Below are positions 1 to 11,766 of a stretch of DNA of 64,000 nucleotides, piece by piece. Positions within the stretch are counted from its first letter, which is position 1, and each line of letters starts with the position of its first letter. The notes under the pieces were generated by a model, which made no database searches, had not been told where the DNA came from, and saw only the letters and a list, made by a program, of their open reading frames with translations. Source of the DNA: Irpex lacteus (taxonomy: Eukaryota > Basidiomycota > Agaricomycetes > Polyporales > Irpicaceae). The stretch spans positions 682,001 through 746,000 of the forward strand of contig MQVO02000013.1 in NCBI GenBank assembly GCA_001986395.2, written 5' to 3'. A program made the position numbers and the translations under genes.

Positions 1-295
1 CTGGGATCAAATGCCATTGGCCAGAATCGAACGCAGGAGCTATCGGACGGCCACGGCGCCTTACCACAGCTCTATATGGGCTTGTATATACACGAAATAG
101 ATTGCCCTATATACCCAATTTCTTCTCTCGTACTTAGGCAAACGGAGCACATATGTACTGTGTCATTATCATTGCTTTGAGTAAGTATTTGTATGTCTCG
201 GTGCTCTGCCTGTACTTTTTTAAAATATGGGCCGGTGACCACGCTTATAATATTCGGCAGCCTCGATTATAAGTGATTCTAAACTACGCCGCCAG

Positions 296-396
296 GATTT
301 TGAGTGCTGATATGCTGGCACGCCAAGGTATATAAAGGGTTATTATCATAGCGCCGAGGATATCGGTGCCGCCGGGGATTATCAGCACTCAAAATC
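296..396. repeat. Short inverted repeat (hairpin-forming)
   Basis: Positions 296-312 and 380-396 are perfect 17-bp reverse complements (arm GATTTTGAGTGCTGATA). Weaker pairing continues outward around a shared CGCCAG block. The roughly 67-bp loop contains a smaller imperfect palindrome around GCCGAGGATATCGG. It lies just downstream of the BTB gene and could be a tiny MITE remnant or a 3' hairpin. Nothing else is recognised in the first 478 bases. Confidence 0.6.
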
Positions 397-478
397 GCTG
401 GCGCTTGACAATATAAGTGCTGTTCGGTACAATAGGCTGGCATTATAAACATCAAAATCCCTGTCGACGCTGATAAGC

Positions 479-1258
479 TCAACACGATTTTTGCGACGTA
501 GTGTCACCACTGCGCAGGAGCGTGTACTTTGCCTGTATAGCCGCAGAATTATCGCGTGCTGAGCTACGGGCAGCGGTAAGATTCGTCGCGCCAGTACTAG
601 TTGGGTCACCCCCTCTGGTAAAGCTTGGCACTATTGGATCCCAATTTCCTCTTAGTAGGCCCGGGGGTTTCGTGCGTAGGTAGTGCAAAAGGCGATAATA
701 GCTGCCCGCTGTAATCGCTTTCATCTTCGTACTGAAGCTTGCACCGACTAAGGTCCGCTCAAATTGGTTTGTAGGGCCATCGAAGGATGATGCAGCCTTC
801 CATACTTCCGCAGCGTGGCGTGCTTCTTCTTCGACATGGAGCTTGCAAGAAATGGCGAAGACATCCAGTGGGTGTGTCTGTACAAACTTTCGCAGCATAT
901 TCTGAGATAGCTTCATGGCCTCTGACATCTGGTATTTGATCGCAGCCTCTAAGACATTCTCTAGGAGCGAGAGGTCATCGATGATGGGATCATCCACCGG
1001 ATAGCAGAGGCGCATGAGACGGTCAAAGGTCTGACTAGTCTCAGCTATAGGGATGGGGTTCTGGTTATCGGGTACGACAGTTGTGTCGGTGCGCGCCCCA
1101 GGTTGTGCCATAGAAAACATATCCATGAAGAAGGGTGAAGCTAGGATAAGAACTGCCCTGTAAAGGTAGAAGTCGACGTTGTCGGAGGTTCGAATGAGAG
1201 TATCGGCGGAGCGAATATCGAAAGGGGGCTTCGCTACAGTAGAATTTGTGCGAGACAT
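479..1258 (-). CDS. BTB/POZ domain protein
   Basis: Single-exon frame of 259 residues. The N-terminal half matches the BTB/POZ fold as seen in the large mushroom BTB families: a strand with SADTLIRTSDNVDFYLYR at about residues 17-34, then the core helix ILASPFFMDMF, the segment RLMRLCYPVDDPIIDDLSLL, and the helices AAIKYQMSEAM and DVFAISCKLHVEEEAR. BTB domains form homo- or heterodimers and often link targets to cullin-3 ubiquitin ligases, but no partner domain (Kelch, MATH, zinc finger) is present, so the role here is unknown. The part after about residue 190 is less family-like and low in complexity (TSTGATNLTAARSSARDNS), so the C-terminus may be eroded. The ATG at 1258 directly precedes the conserved block and is the natural start. 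A short minus-strand frame at 1265-1498 just upstream is not convincingly an extra exon. Confidence 0.8.
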   Translation of the reverse strand: MSRTNSTVAKPPFDIRSADTLIRTSDNVDFYLYRAVLILASPFFMDMFSMAQPGARTDTTVVPDNQNPIPIAETSQTFDRLMRLCYPVDDPIIDDLSLLENVLEAAIKYQMSEAMKLSQNMLRKFVQTHPLDVFAISCKLHVEEEARHAAEVWKAASSFDGPTNQFERTLVGASFSTKMKAITAGSYYRLLHYLRTKPPGLLRGNWDPIVPSFTRGGDPTSTGATNLTAARSSARDNSAAIQAKYTLLRSGDTTSQKSC

Positions 1259-4200
1259 GTTTCTTCACGAGCAAAGGGTTCTGAGACGTAGTGAATAAGT
1301 AAATTGCTTGAATGACAAGCGATTTAGCTCATCTCGTACATACCTTTTGATTCTTGTAGGATAGACCACGAACTTGTCAGTGGGGGAGTCAGCAGTGGCA
1401 AGGTCGATTCGTTTGACTGAGTCCATGGTACTAGTAGTCCCTTGACGAGCCCAAACAGAAGACAACCATCGAAGTTCTAGTTGAGTTTGTTCGCACATTG
1501 ATCAGCTCAGAGATAGAAGGTTAATATCGATAAGTAGACGTCGGGTGCTCATGCACCCACTGGCATGCGCTTACGGCGATTATACAATCGCCCAAAGCGG
1601 AATGTAAACTTTGTCAAGAGCGCTCAGCACCCCAACTTCTACTTTATTCCCAGTTGCTCGCAAATCCCAAGGGAACCAGATTTATGCGCCAGCATTGTAC
1701 AAACGAGAAACGGTGGGGCGAGTATGACCAGTTACCATGCTTTATCGTCATGCGCTGAAGGCGAAGTAGTCCGAGTCAAACCCAGGTCGCTCGTCACAAT
1801 CAAACGCCAGGGGTGGGGGAACACGAGCCTGAGAAGCTACTCTGCTGACTACTAGTAACGGTAAGCCTTTCTCGCATGCACGTATCATCATATATCACAA
1901 GAACATTATCACACCCTTCTCTCAAACTTCAGGCTTCCCGTTTCCCATTCAAACAAGCATTGAAGTTTGATCAAACCTGGTTCTGACGGTACCGTCCAAC
2001 GCGACATCAAGAGGATGAGGTGCGGTGGGACCTCACTATGGAGTCGAGCGTGAGATGCCTATATCGATAGGACACACAGTCCTCGGTACGTAGCTTACGA
2101 TTGGATGGGAGCTTATGGAACGGGATCTAGGCACGAACGACCACCACGCTCAAGGGCAGGGGTAAGTGTACGTGGCTACGAGACAATGCTATCGATGATC
2201 TATACAACCGTAGCTGAATACAGTAACGCGAATATGAGGTATTCAGCTTACTTTTGCCTCGTACTCCGAATTTGACCATGTCAAGTCTTCTCGGTCTAGC
2301 CCTTCTGCGTAGCCAATGCTCTACTATATACTGGGAAACCCAGAGTACTCAAAATCGATTTGTCGAGCGGGCGCAAGTAAACATAGAAACACGACATTTT
2401 GATATCTGAATATCCGGGTTTTCTCCGAGTCAGGAATCCAGCTCCCTATTGTCTACTGTCTAGCACGTCCCAGCCAGTACCGTCAACCTGGTATCGTAGT
2501 TCTAGCTCCAGCGTGTGGCTAATCCCAGAACACGTTCCAGTCAAAGCTCCAGTATGTTTCGACTCGGAGGGCTCGGTCGAACCCCCGAATTCCTCTCAAC
2601 CGCACCGTTATCTCACAGCAGCCTCCCTATATAATCCATCACTGACAGGCATCATATCAAACATACACGTTGGTTCGTGCGAGCGTAGCCTAGATATGAG
2701 CGCAATCGCCTAAGCCCCATGACCCATCCAATCACGAATTACATTACTTTCTCATCCTAACACTCAGGACACGCCACCAAGCCGACACCTTTGTGGCGTC
2801 GCCCACCATCAACACCGATCACTCCATCAAAGTACCCATTCATTCAACGCGATGAGATCAGGTACCCGTACACACGTCTTACCTATACGAAACTTCTCTT
2901 CTCTCTCCCTCTCAGGCCTTTCATGGTGGTCTCTTTCATGAAAACCGCGCTCGCAACATCATCTTCTCATTTTCACATTTCACCTTCATAACGCGTTGTT
3001 CGTTGACGACTTGATCAGGCATTGGTCGCTCAGCTGTTCGTCGTCACGCGCCACTGGTTCGTTGCGAGCTGATCGATAGTAACTTCAAATGACAGGTGAA
3101 GTGAAGGCGCTTGATTGAAGTCTAAGTCAGGAGGAGATGAGACTGAGACGGTTCGGGAGGGGGGTCTCGGGCGGGAGTCGCCCACTGCCCACATAACGCG
3201 CTGAGCGAATTCTCAACTACGGCGAACGTACAGTCACCGGCCCACCCGACCGACCCACCGACCGACGCCGCCTCCGCCTTCCATTCCCGCCATTCCCGCC
3301 ATTCCGCCATTCGCCATTCTCGTAAATAAGTGACGGAAGGATAACTCCGCGAGAAACTTCCCTTTCGGGTATCCTCGCCAGGTCACCTCCAAAGACACCG
3401 ACTCCCGACTCCCGACGCAGAATCTATATAGCCAAGCTAACTTGCCTGCCACGTATGTGTATTTGGTTCCGTCGCTTGTGTGCCGCCGCCGAGGTTTACT
3501 GCAATTTGGAATGAGAAAGAAGTTGGGACTTGGATGTTGTGGAATTGCAAATTCGATTTGAAGGTGTGGTGGATTTACACGCTGAGGTGAAGTCCTCCGA
3601 CCCGGACTATAGCTAGCTATTCGATCTCTGTGTATATATCTCTTGCGAAAGAACTGCTACCGCACACTACTAGTCTGCAGTGAATCTCTCAAGTTCTACA
3701 TAGAACGTCTCAAAAAACGGCCTGCGTATATGTACTTCTCTGCCAGCAGCCAGCAGCCAGTAGCTCCGAACCTTTTCTACCTTTTCTCTCCGCTGTCGTC
3801 GGTCTCCTTAGTGCGTCCGCGTTCTCAGGCTCCGCCCTCGCGCGGAGAAGCTCCAAGCACGTAACGCACGTATTTATCACTACCCAACGAAGTAGAAGGG
3901 CGGCGGGTGTCAATCAAGACTCGGACGATGCGCCGCCTGCTCTATCCAAAATTCCAAATCTCCACGTCCACTCGACTTACTTATACGGCGCATGTCGTCG
4001 GTCGGATTCACGCGTCCGAGTCGACTTGCTTGGAAGCGTTCGTCCGTGCGGTGATATATTAGTACGGTGTACGCCACGCCAGCTTTTTTCTAGAAATCCC
4101 CCTTCTGAGTAGAACTTTGGAACAAGACGACTCGACGTGTCACGGTTGAAATGAGCGTATTGTTCCGTATATACGCATGAAGGGAGCTCGAGGTTGAATG

Positions 4201-5758
4201 CTATGTTATGCGTGTAGCACGCTCAGATAATATAATGCATACATACCATATTTCACGGTAAATACAAGCCAAGCATGCATACGTATACAAGACAGTCTTC
4301 AGATCCACCCGAGTAGTGATTCCTCGGTCCCTTACATACCGCACCGAATTTGACGACAGCCTCCGAACCCACGCAATCCGATCCGTAGATTGTCTAAACA
4401 TGCATAGGTCCTACAGCTATTATTGGTACACGCACGACATGCTCGCTCCCGCTCGGTGACCCGAAACTCGAAGACGTATGTTTCAGTACTTGAAGCCTTC
4501 CACTAATGACACGATCTCTCAAGATAACTCTCACCTTATCACGCTCCTCGACAGTCGAAACGCGCCAGGGAATCACAACATATGCAGCAAGTGAGAGAGC
4601 GGGACTGGAGAGCGTCAGAGCAATCGGTGGGAGGACATCACCGGTGTCATTGGTCATTGGCAAGGGGATGATGAGGCACTCGACGTCAGGCGATGGGATC
4701 TCCGGAGCGGTAGGCTCGAGAGTCCGACCGTTCTCTTGTGCCGGCGGTTCTCATATATATCGATATCTATAGCACCCTAGTAGCGTGGAACGTCGACTAG
4801 TGAGCTTGGATTACAGAACTCTACTTCTAGTGAGTGGAAGCATGGAACAGAACTGAAAGAAACGGGCTTAGCATGCCTCGTCGTACCCCTGTTGACAAGA
4901 ATAGAGGAGCGAGCAGGCAGTTTCATGCCATCGGATCGAAATCAGCTGGTCATGGCCAGGGGGTGAGCGTGTTTCTTGGATTCGAATCTTATCGGGTTGC
5001 TATATTTGCGGTGCGATCTCCTTGAGGGTTGCTGGAGACGAGGAAGCGCATGCGCAGGCAGACGGCTGGGTGACGGGCCAAGCAGGCTCAGGTGAGATGA
5101 CTGCGCTCGAGCGCGTGGGAGGGAAGGGAGCATGCGCAGGTGGCAGATGGTCGTAGTCAGCCCGAAGGAAGGGACCCTGTCTGAACCGCCGGTCATTGTG
5201 AGAGATACGTGGTCGAGTCAGCTGTCCCGCTCGTCGCTGACTACGACGATGACTGAGGCTAAGAAGCGCGGACGATGGTGCGAGAGTGACTCGTGCCAAG
5301 GGAGGGAGACCGACGCTGGGGGCGGGCGCTGTGGTGGCGGGCGCAGAAACGAGTCCGTACCGGAGGATTGCAATTGAAGAGAATGAATTGCTCGGCGCCG
5401 GATCGCACACTAATCTCGATGGGAATCTCGATGATGATTGCGTAGACGCCCTTTCCCACGGCGGGGGGATTGTGGCACGCCGGGGTGGTCGGTGGAAGAC
5501 TCTGAGATACTTCCTTCCTGGGTGAGCGTCCAGTACGACAATTGATTGTGTGCGACGAGGGCGGACCATGCGGCAATCAGCTCAGTTGCCTGTCTCTCGT
5601 CTCTCTCAATACATATATACCCCCTTCCCGTCCTCTGCCTCCCGTCTTGAGACTGCCTATTGTCCTCCTCCCCTCCCCGCCCTTACGCCCCGACTCCCCG
5701 CCTGCTGTGCAGCTCGCGACCGTCAACAGCAACGCCAACAACACCACTACCAACAACG
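1259..5758. other. Long stretch without a recognised gene
   Basis: Several open frames of 60-190 codons occur on both strands, but none shows a domain I recognise and most are GC-driven shadows. Visible structure: short direct repeats of about 9 bp (CATTCCCGC and variants) at 3282-3315, and a poorly conserved inverted repeat, about 2098-2160 against about 2661-2736, that shares GATTGGATGGG and CCTAGAT. A minus-strand frame at about 4394-4735 reads more like protein than its surroundings (TLSSPALSLAAYVVIPWRVS) and could be an exon of an unresolved or decayed gene. No complete gene can be built from it. Confidence 0.5.
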
Positions 5759-6467
5759 ATGATGCAAACGCAAACTGCCTCCCACTCCCCGATATACTAC
5801 GTCGGCCAGCCGGCTGTCATGCGCACAGCGAGCTCGGCCTGGCTAAAGTCTCGACCAAGTCTCGTGAGTACCTCTCTATCTTATATACCCCCTCCCTCCC
5901 CTCTCCTCACACCTTTCTGACAATCTCTTTGGCATTCCACAGAACATGCAGACACAGACCCTGCGCTACAGACCCTCCGACTCCTCCCTCCGCAAATCCG
6001 CCTCTCCCTCGCCCCCGCCCTCAGACGTCCCCACGGCGGTCTCTACCCTCCTCGGCCTGACCAAACAGCTCCAGGACGTCCTCCGCCTCTGGAGCGAACA
6101 CGCCGCGTCCGAGAACCAGGTCAGCGACGCGTTCATACTCGTAGCTATGCAGTTCAACGCCACCGTGAACGCCTTCACGCGACATCACGTAGACATGCAG
6201 TGAGTCTTCCCCCATTCCATCTACATAAACACTCGTAACTAATTTAATTCGGTGTGAAGGGACCTCCTGGCAACTCCGACAGAGCTACGCTCAGTCCTCG
6301 AAGAGTGCCTGGGCGAAGAACCCTCCTCGCTCGTCTTCGACCACTACATCCCACGCGTCCGCACAGTTATCTTCAAGCTCCTTCAGGGCCTCCAGCGGAA
6401 ACAGGCGCCGTATTGGAAGGCCGTCGAGGACTCGCGGTGGGAGGTCGAGTATGGTTTCCGGAGATAA
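5759..6467 (+). CDS. Stand-alone Bud6/Aip3 N-terminal-domain protein
   Basis: Three exons join cleanly: 5759-5863, 5943-6199 and 6260-6467, giving 189 residues. After a short Ser/Pro-rich lead, the protein carries the conserved N-terminal helical module of the actin-interacting polarity factor Bud6/Aip3. The run TAVSTLLGLTKQLQDVLRLW is followed by ENQVSDAFILVAMQFNATV, then LLATPTELRSVLEECLGEEP and RVRTVIFKLLQGLQRKQAPYW. In yeasts Bud6 stimulates formins at polarity sites through its C-terminal coiled coil. This protein stops right after the N-terminal module, so it has no formin- or actin-binding part. It may be a truncated paralogue, a localisation adaptor or the remains of a split gene. Exons 1 and 2 both begin with an MQTQT segment, a small internal duplication. 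The second in-frame ATG at 5762 is an equally good start. Confidence 0.75.
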
Positions 6468-8117
6468 GTCAGTATGGCTTCCGGAGATGAGGAACTAGGA
6501 AATTCGCCTGCTTCTGCTTCTACTTCGGCACGTGGGAACTCGGATATCGGACTATTCGGAACTACCCATCCACTTGGCCATCCACTCACTCTCGCATCTA
6601 CCCATGAACAAGGGACAGACGAGACGAGACGAGACAAGGGAGACGAGATGATGGTGGAAAGGTGGAAGGGGGTGGGAGAGGTGGATTGATGGATGGAAAC
6701 GCCCTCACCGCCTCGCCTCGAGTTCTCGAGTTCCCTCCTTCCTACTACCCCATCCGCTCGATACCTCGACACCATCAGCACCTCACTCGACACCATCTCA
6801 TTCGAGGATGGCCCTTGTACCATCCCACCCCGGGCTACAGTATCTCGTCAGCCTCAAGGTCACTGCGCAAACGCAAACTCTGTATCCAAACACCCCGATG
6901 TACGACCACCCCCCACTACCCGCCACCCCTCCGCGCCCTCCCAGTGGGTGGGTACATGTCATTATACGCCACTTTACGACGCCTCTTTACTTTACTCTAG
7001 TCGGCTTCCGCTTTAAAACTCGTTACGATACGATACGCTTCGGTTAATTCGGCTTCTTTCTTTTTTTTCTTCGTGCGTTCATCCCGCACTTTTACTTTCT
7101 TTCTGGGTGCGTTCATTTCGCACCTGCACATCGCTTCGCTTCATCGCACTTTCGAACTTTTCGCATTTCGCATCTTGCACGTTGCATTTTTGCATTCTTG
7201 GGCTTTTTTCGTTATTCGTTGCATTATATACCTCTCTACCTCACAATAATCCCTCCTCTCCCTTTTTCCCTCCTTCTCACTTTCTCCCCCTCCATCTCAC
7301 TTGTCTCGTCTGCTCATCCCGCTGTATCTTTACTTCCTCACTATCATCCTCCTTCACTCGCTCATCCACTTTAACACTTTGTATTGCTACACACTCGTAC
7401 TTCTCTTTGCTTCGCTCTGCGTACATACCAACCAACCAATCCAACTTACAGTACTTACGATGAATCGATCAGAATAGTGCCATACCATAACGATCTGCGT
7501 GATAGATGACTTGGATTCTGGTGATAGTTACCAGTCAGAAGCTGTCAGAAGTTGAAGAGAGTTGTAAGTAGTCGTGTTTGGGTTTGGGTTGTTGGGTGCA
7601 TCGCCCGGCGAGCTGAGCGTGAGTATATGTGGGTCTATTGTTCTCTGAAGGTCTCATTGTCTGGTACATACTGACCTGGATCATGATAGTGGAGTGGAAC
7701 ACGAGTACTTCGAGTCGCAGTACACGTACCCAATCGTCGATCCTTCTTGATAGGCAGAGTACGAGCCGAAGGTGCTACGGTATTAGGCTGGTGAACCAGC
7801 CTCTATATTCGTACGTCAGACCACTACGGTATACGTCGATCGGGGTCCTCGGTGTCTAGGTTACTAGTAAGTGTACCAGGATACCATACGTCGATCGATC
7901 GAGGTCCTCAATAGCAACGTCTTGGTTACTAGTCACTGTACCAGGATACCGTGTGTACATACAGGTATCCACTGTGTACTACATACACATACGTATGGTC
8001 GTTCGTCTGAAGATCGGTGTAGGAATAGGGTAGTGCTGGTATCTGGATACCTATGAGGGTACATGGATAAGACAATGTAGTAGATAAGCTGCCCGGATTT
8101 ATATACTCGACGATGAT
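6468..8117. other. Gene-poor spacer with pyrimidine-rich tract
   Basis: Between the Bud6-like gene and the 3' end of the kinase gene. Positions 7045-7440 are strongly C/T-rich on the plus strand, with repeated TTCATTTCGCA-like words that keep a 118-codon low-complexity frame open by chance. C/T tracts like this often lie near fungal transcription starts, but no plus-strand gene follows. A two-unit direct repeat lies at 7831-7950. No gene is recognised. Confidence 0.45.
7831..7950. repeat. Two-copy tandem repeat
   Basis: Two imperfect units start with ATACGTCGATCG at 7831 and 7886. Both continue through GGTCCTC, GGTTACTAGT and TGTACCAGGATACC. The second unit is about 10 bp longer, partly through an extra GATC. 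No open frame spans it. Probably a simple local duplication. Confidence 0.6.
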
Positions 8118-11100
8118 CTATCGCCTCCGCTTCGACGACGATGCTCTCCTAGCCACAGACCTCGCTTCCGTATTATCCTCTGAGTCCTCTGCCACTGCTC
8201 TGGTTCTCGTTCCCGACCGCGTGACCCTCGTGGAAGATGAAGCAACGGTAGTCGTACCAGCTTCAAGCTTCCCCTCGCGATCGGCAGCCCTCGTCCTTGA
8301 TCGCACAGCTCTTGTTCTTGGCCGTGCGGCCCTCGAAGTCGATCGTGCAGCCCTCGTAGGAGACGACTCGGAGATGACACCGGTCGTATCATCCTGCTCC
8401 TCGAGATCGGCAGCCCTCGTTCTTGACCGCGTCACCCTCGTAGAAGACGAAGGCACACTGGTGGTCGTGCCAACCTTCTTTGGTTTCGCGGCCTTCCTCT
8501 GTATCGTCGCAGCAGGTGCAGCAGACGTGTCGGTTGTAGCCGTCGTATCGACCTGGAGTTTTCGTCGCTTCGTGGGTCTCAGGGAGATATCGTCCTCTGC
8601 GGCCCTTTGAGCGTCACGGACATCCTTGCGTGTTTCCTGGCGTGGATCGGGTTTGAGCGGCGCGACAAAGACGTCTTCCTCGGACAACTTTCCCACTATC
8701 TCCTCGAACGCCTCGTCAAAGAGAGTGTATAGGGAGCCACACGCGGTTTTGTCGATGACGAATCCAGGTTGCTCGACTTCCCTATAACGGGCGCACAGAT
8801 TCTTGCGCAGATAGATCAACTTCTCGGCGATATGGGAGAGATGACTGGGAAGAGAACGGAGATGCTCATCGAAAGGCGTGGTACGATGGCTTCGTATCGC
8901 CACCAACCTCACCCCAAAGTCATGGAATAGACTTCGCGCGTACTTGCGCTGGTCTTCAGTGAGATGTGCATAGTTCACGCTCTCGGCTTCTCCAGATATT
9001 GACCGTTTTCGTATCGCAAGTCCAGTTTCCTTGTTGACGACAAAGTAGACGGCAATCCACCATATAGACTCGAGGTCGTGAAGCGGATTGTAAGAGAATG
9101 GTTTCCGAACTTCTAAAGGTACTGAGCGGGGAGTGTCCGCTACCGGTTTAACTGGTGTTGGCAGAGTGTCATCATCTCGTTGCTTCTTCCTCCTTGATGC
9201 CATAGTATCTAAGAGATCGGCTTTGACGTCGTTGGTTCTGGGTGCCAGTATATCGTCGAAGAGATAGTCTTGTGCGTCGACCTCGACGGCCATGAAGTTG
9301 TCGGTTCCCTAATTACGTTTCATCAGCTTAAGACTACATATAAAAGGCATTGCTATATACCGTTCGTAGGGTGTGTTTGTACTCTCGATCAAGCCGCTTT
9401 GCGTACTCCAGATCAGACAGCTTTGCCGTGCGTGACTTAGGCAAAACGAGGATGTTGCCCGTGCTCATGTCGCGATGAACCCAACCTGGTCCACAGAGAT
9501 GCATGAACACGATCCCTGACCGATTTAAGGCTATTTCAGTTTCAGTGAAAAAGAGTAATATATAATAACATACCCAACGTAATATTGTGCAGAGCGGCGA
9601 AGACGCGACGCAGTGACCGCACCTGCGATAGCGGTTCGCATCTCTCCGCAAAGACAGTCCTATGGCGATGTTTGCCGCTATATGCCGTGATTTGCTGCTG
9701 TCCAGCTTCGGGTTTCGCAGCTATGCGTTCAAACCGTGCATCATCAGTACTCGATATATCTGGGCATTGGACATCCATGCTCCCACAGCCTACCTTCTCC
9801 ATCCTGATCGTGCTCAACATCTCCCGACTGCCCACCCTTTTTACCTCTTGAGCTCTTCTTTCGCCTGGACTTTCCAACATATCTGCTGTCATGGGAGGAC
9901 CTATAGCTCTGAGGTACGTCGACCGGAAATTTCGCTGCGTCTTTGGGAATTTCAGCTCCCCTATTTGCAAGAGTGCGTGTGCCATCAAGTCTCTCTTTCT
10001 TGTCTAGTTCGTCTGTGATATAGACGTCGCCTCGAGCGACTGGGGTTAAAAACAGTGCAGTTAGCTCTTCCCTGGCTGTATCGTTCAAACTAGGCTCCTC
10101 CAGAATCTCCTTGAGAATATCGCCCTCGCCCTCCCGGTCGTCGTCTAGCCAATGGTCTTTAAGAACATGTATACTTGTTTTCTGTTCGACGTCGTCGACC
10201 ACAGGAACAACCTCCCATACACGAGTACCGCTTCCGCGGAATGCTCTCGCTCCATCGTCGTTTATCAGTCGTATCGTACGGTAGATGAACTCCGATGTGG
10301 TTGGTCTTCTCCTTGACTTGTCGACAACTCGGACTGTGATGTTGTACCTTGGTATCTGATTATCCTCCGCGGAGAAGATTGTCGTTGTGGGATCGAGACC
10401 GAGTTCTGTCTCGCTGCCATATAGCATTGAGAGGAAGAAGTGAGTTAGTTTCTCGTGATCCTATAGGTCGCGATTAGTAAAAGGCAAATGTAGCATAGAG
10501 TTGTCGTACCGTGATGAAGTTGAAAGGCTCGGACACGAGAACCTCTGTCCTATTGCTCCTCCAAAGACGCATCCTCGTGTTTTCGATCGTAAAGCCGAAC
10601 ACGAAACGACGACGCGGATCTTCAAGCATTATCTGGTACATGCTCCGGCACAACTTCTTCATATCCTGCATTTTGATCATAAGTGCGGAGCTTCTGAGAA
10701 GAGTAGCCACATAGTACTTACGTCTTGAAGGGTTGCACGCGTATCGTTGAGTTTAAACTCTGCTACGGTGGCTATATCCCTCCAAAACCTTCCACTATCC
10801 TTCCCATCACCCCGAAACCTCTCGTTAAACACAAAATATGCGTCTGGCCGTGCCAGTGCGGCTTTCTCGTCGAAACAACACACTGGCGGACTGTCTGGTT
10901 TGCTCTCGTAGTCGGTAGTAGTCGCAGGTTTCTTCTCAGAAGTCTTGGGTTTCTTCCGCAGAGTACTATCATAGACGCATTCCTTTATAGCATCAATGAT
11001 CGCAGCTAGCTGAGCGAATACTTCCTTCTCGCGCAGCTTCTCCACACGGTCATTGCCGTCGTCGTCGGAGCTGCGTAGCTTCGTTGAGTACGTGAAAGGG

Positions 11101-11465
11101 TCTTTAGGGAAGACCTTCCAGCGACCGTTAACAATCGATTCGCATTGCTGAAGCTTGTCACGTATTATACGTGAGCAGAGGCTCTCCGGAATACGAGGAA
11201 GAATATGTTCCCTAAAGAATTCAAAACTGAGTTCGTTTAAGTAAGGCCCAAGGTCGCGTAAGAGCGCCGTCCGAGAGCTTTCGAGCTGACCGGGCGGAGT
11301 GTAGAGGGGTGCAGTAGTACGCGCAATAGGTGAATTTGTGATGTTTTCGAGATGCGGAGAGAATGGAAGACCGTCGTCGTTAGTGTTGTCAGCGGGAGGA
11401 GGTGTCGAAGGAGCGGCATTGGAGTCCATACCGGTTCCCAAGTCTTGTCTAAGTCCATGCTCCAA
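8118..11465 (-). CDS. FunK1-type (fungal-type) protein kinase
   Basis: Multi-exon minus-strand gene. The N-terminal exon (11465 to about 10730) holds the family's leading segment (ELSFEFFREHILPRIPESLC). The kinase core follows: HVLKDHW in the N-lobe, the catalytic loop GWVHRDMSTGNILVL at about 9460-9490 with the HRD Asp, KLSDLEYAK in place of DFG, and GTDNFMAVEV of the activation segment. Introns lie near 10675-10728, 10455-10505, 9721-9793, 9540-9580 and at 9309-9360. The 9721-9793 intron joins two frames that otherwise look shifted. FunK1 kinases are expanded in mushrooms and their substrates are largely unknown. The C-terminal 130 or so residues are a basic low-complexity tail of repeated TRVTRSRTRA-like units (about 8130-8480), plausibly nuclear or nucleic-acid binding. 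A TATA motif on this strand at 11759-11766 lies about 295 bp upstream of the chosen ATG, so a 5' exon or upstream ORF (11480-11716) is possible. Confidence 0.82.
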
Positions 11466-11758
11466 CTCTTCCCAGCTCCTTAAGAACAGGTCGTGGTATC
11501 AGTGCAAACACCGTCTGTGTAGGTTTGTGGGGCCCATGCAATGGTAGTAGTCAAGAGCGATACAAAAGAGTATGACGGTCGAAGACATTCAAGCCGCATT
11601 GTTCCCAAAAGGGCAGGCGCTATCTCCTTCCTCCGCCACTCCGTGCCGGCGCCTTTCCACCATGCTTCAATTCGAAGCCTTCGTGTGCTACGAGGGCCAT
11701 GGCCATCACACACCATTTGAACGACAAACCTGGAGAAGATAGTAGTAGATGCAATGTG

Positions 11759-11766
11759 TATTTATA
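11759..11766 (-). promoter_or_regulatory. TATA box, probable kinase promoter
   Basis: TATAAATA on the minus strand, facing the FunK1 gene. It is 43 bp from a small upstream open frame and about 295 bp from the kinase ATG used here. The position argues that transcription starts near 11730 and that the mRNA has a long leader or an unassigned first exon. Confidence 0.45.

Noticed and set aside
4975..4990. TTCGAATC resembling a tRNA B-box
   Set aside because: No A-box at the right spacing and no cloverleaf can be drawn. No tRNA is supported anywhere in the window.
5000..5569. 189-codon minus-strand frame
   Set aside because: Arg/Pro/Ser-rich with no recognisable fold and overlapping frames on both strands; typical of GC-rich non-coding DNA.
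7107..7463. 118-codon plus-strand frame
   Set aside because: It spans a C/T-rich tract, its composition is Ser/Leu/Phe-dominated, and it has no domain; open by base composition.
8113..8610. 165-codon plus-strand frame rich in Val/Ala/Ser
   Set aside because: It is the antisense shadow of the repetitive kinase tail.
9744..9760. Apparent frameshift and stop in the FunK1 kinase
   Set aside because: An intron at 9721-9793 (donor GTAGGC, acceptor GCATAG) joins the two frames in phase, so no mutation is needed.
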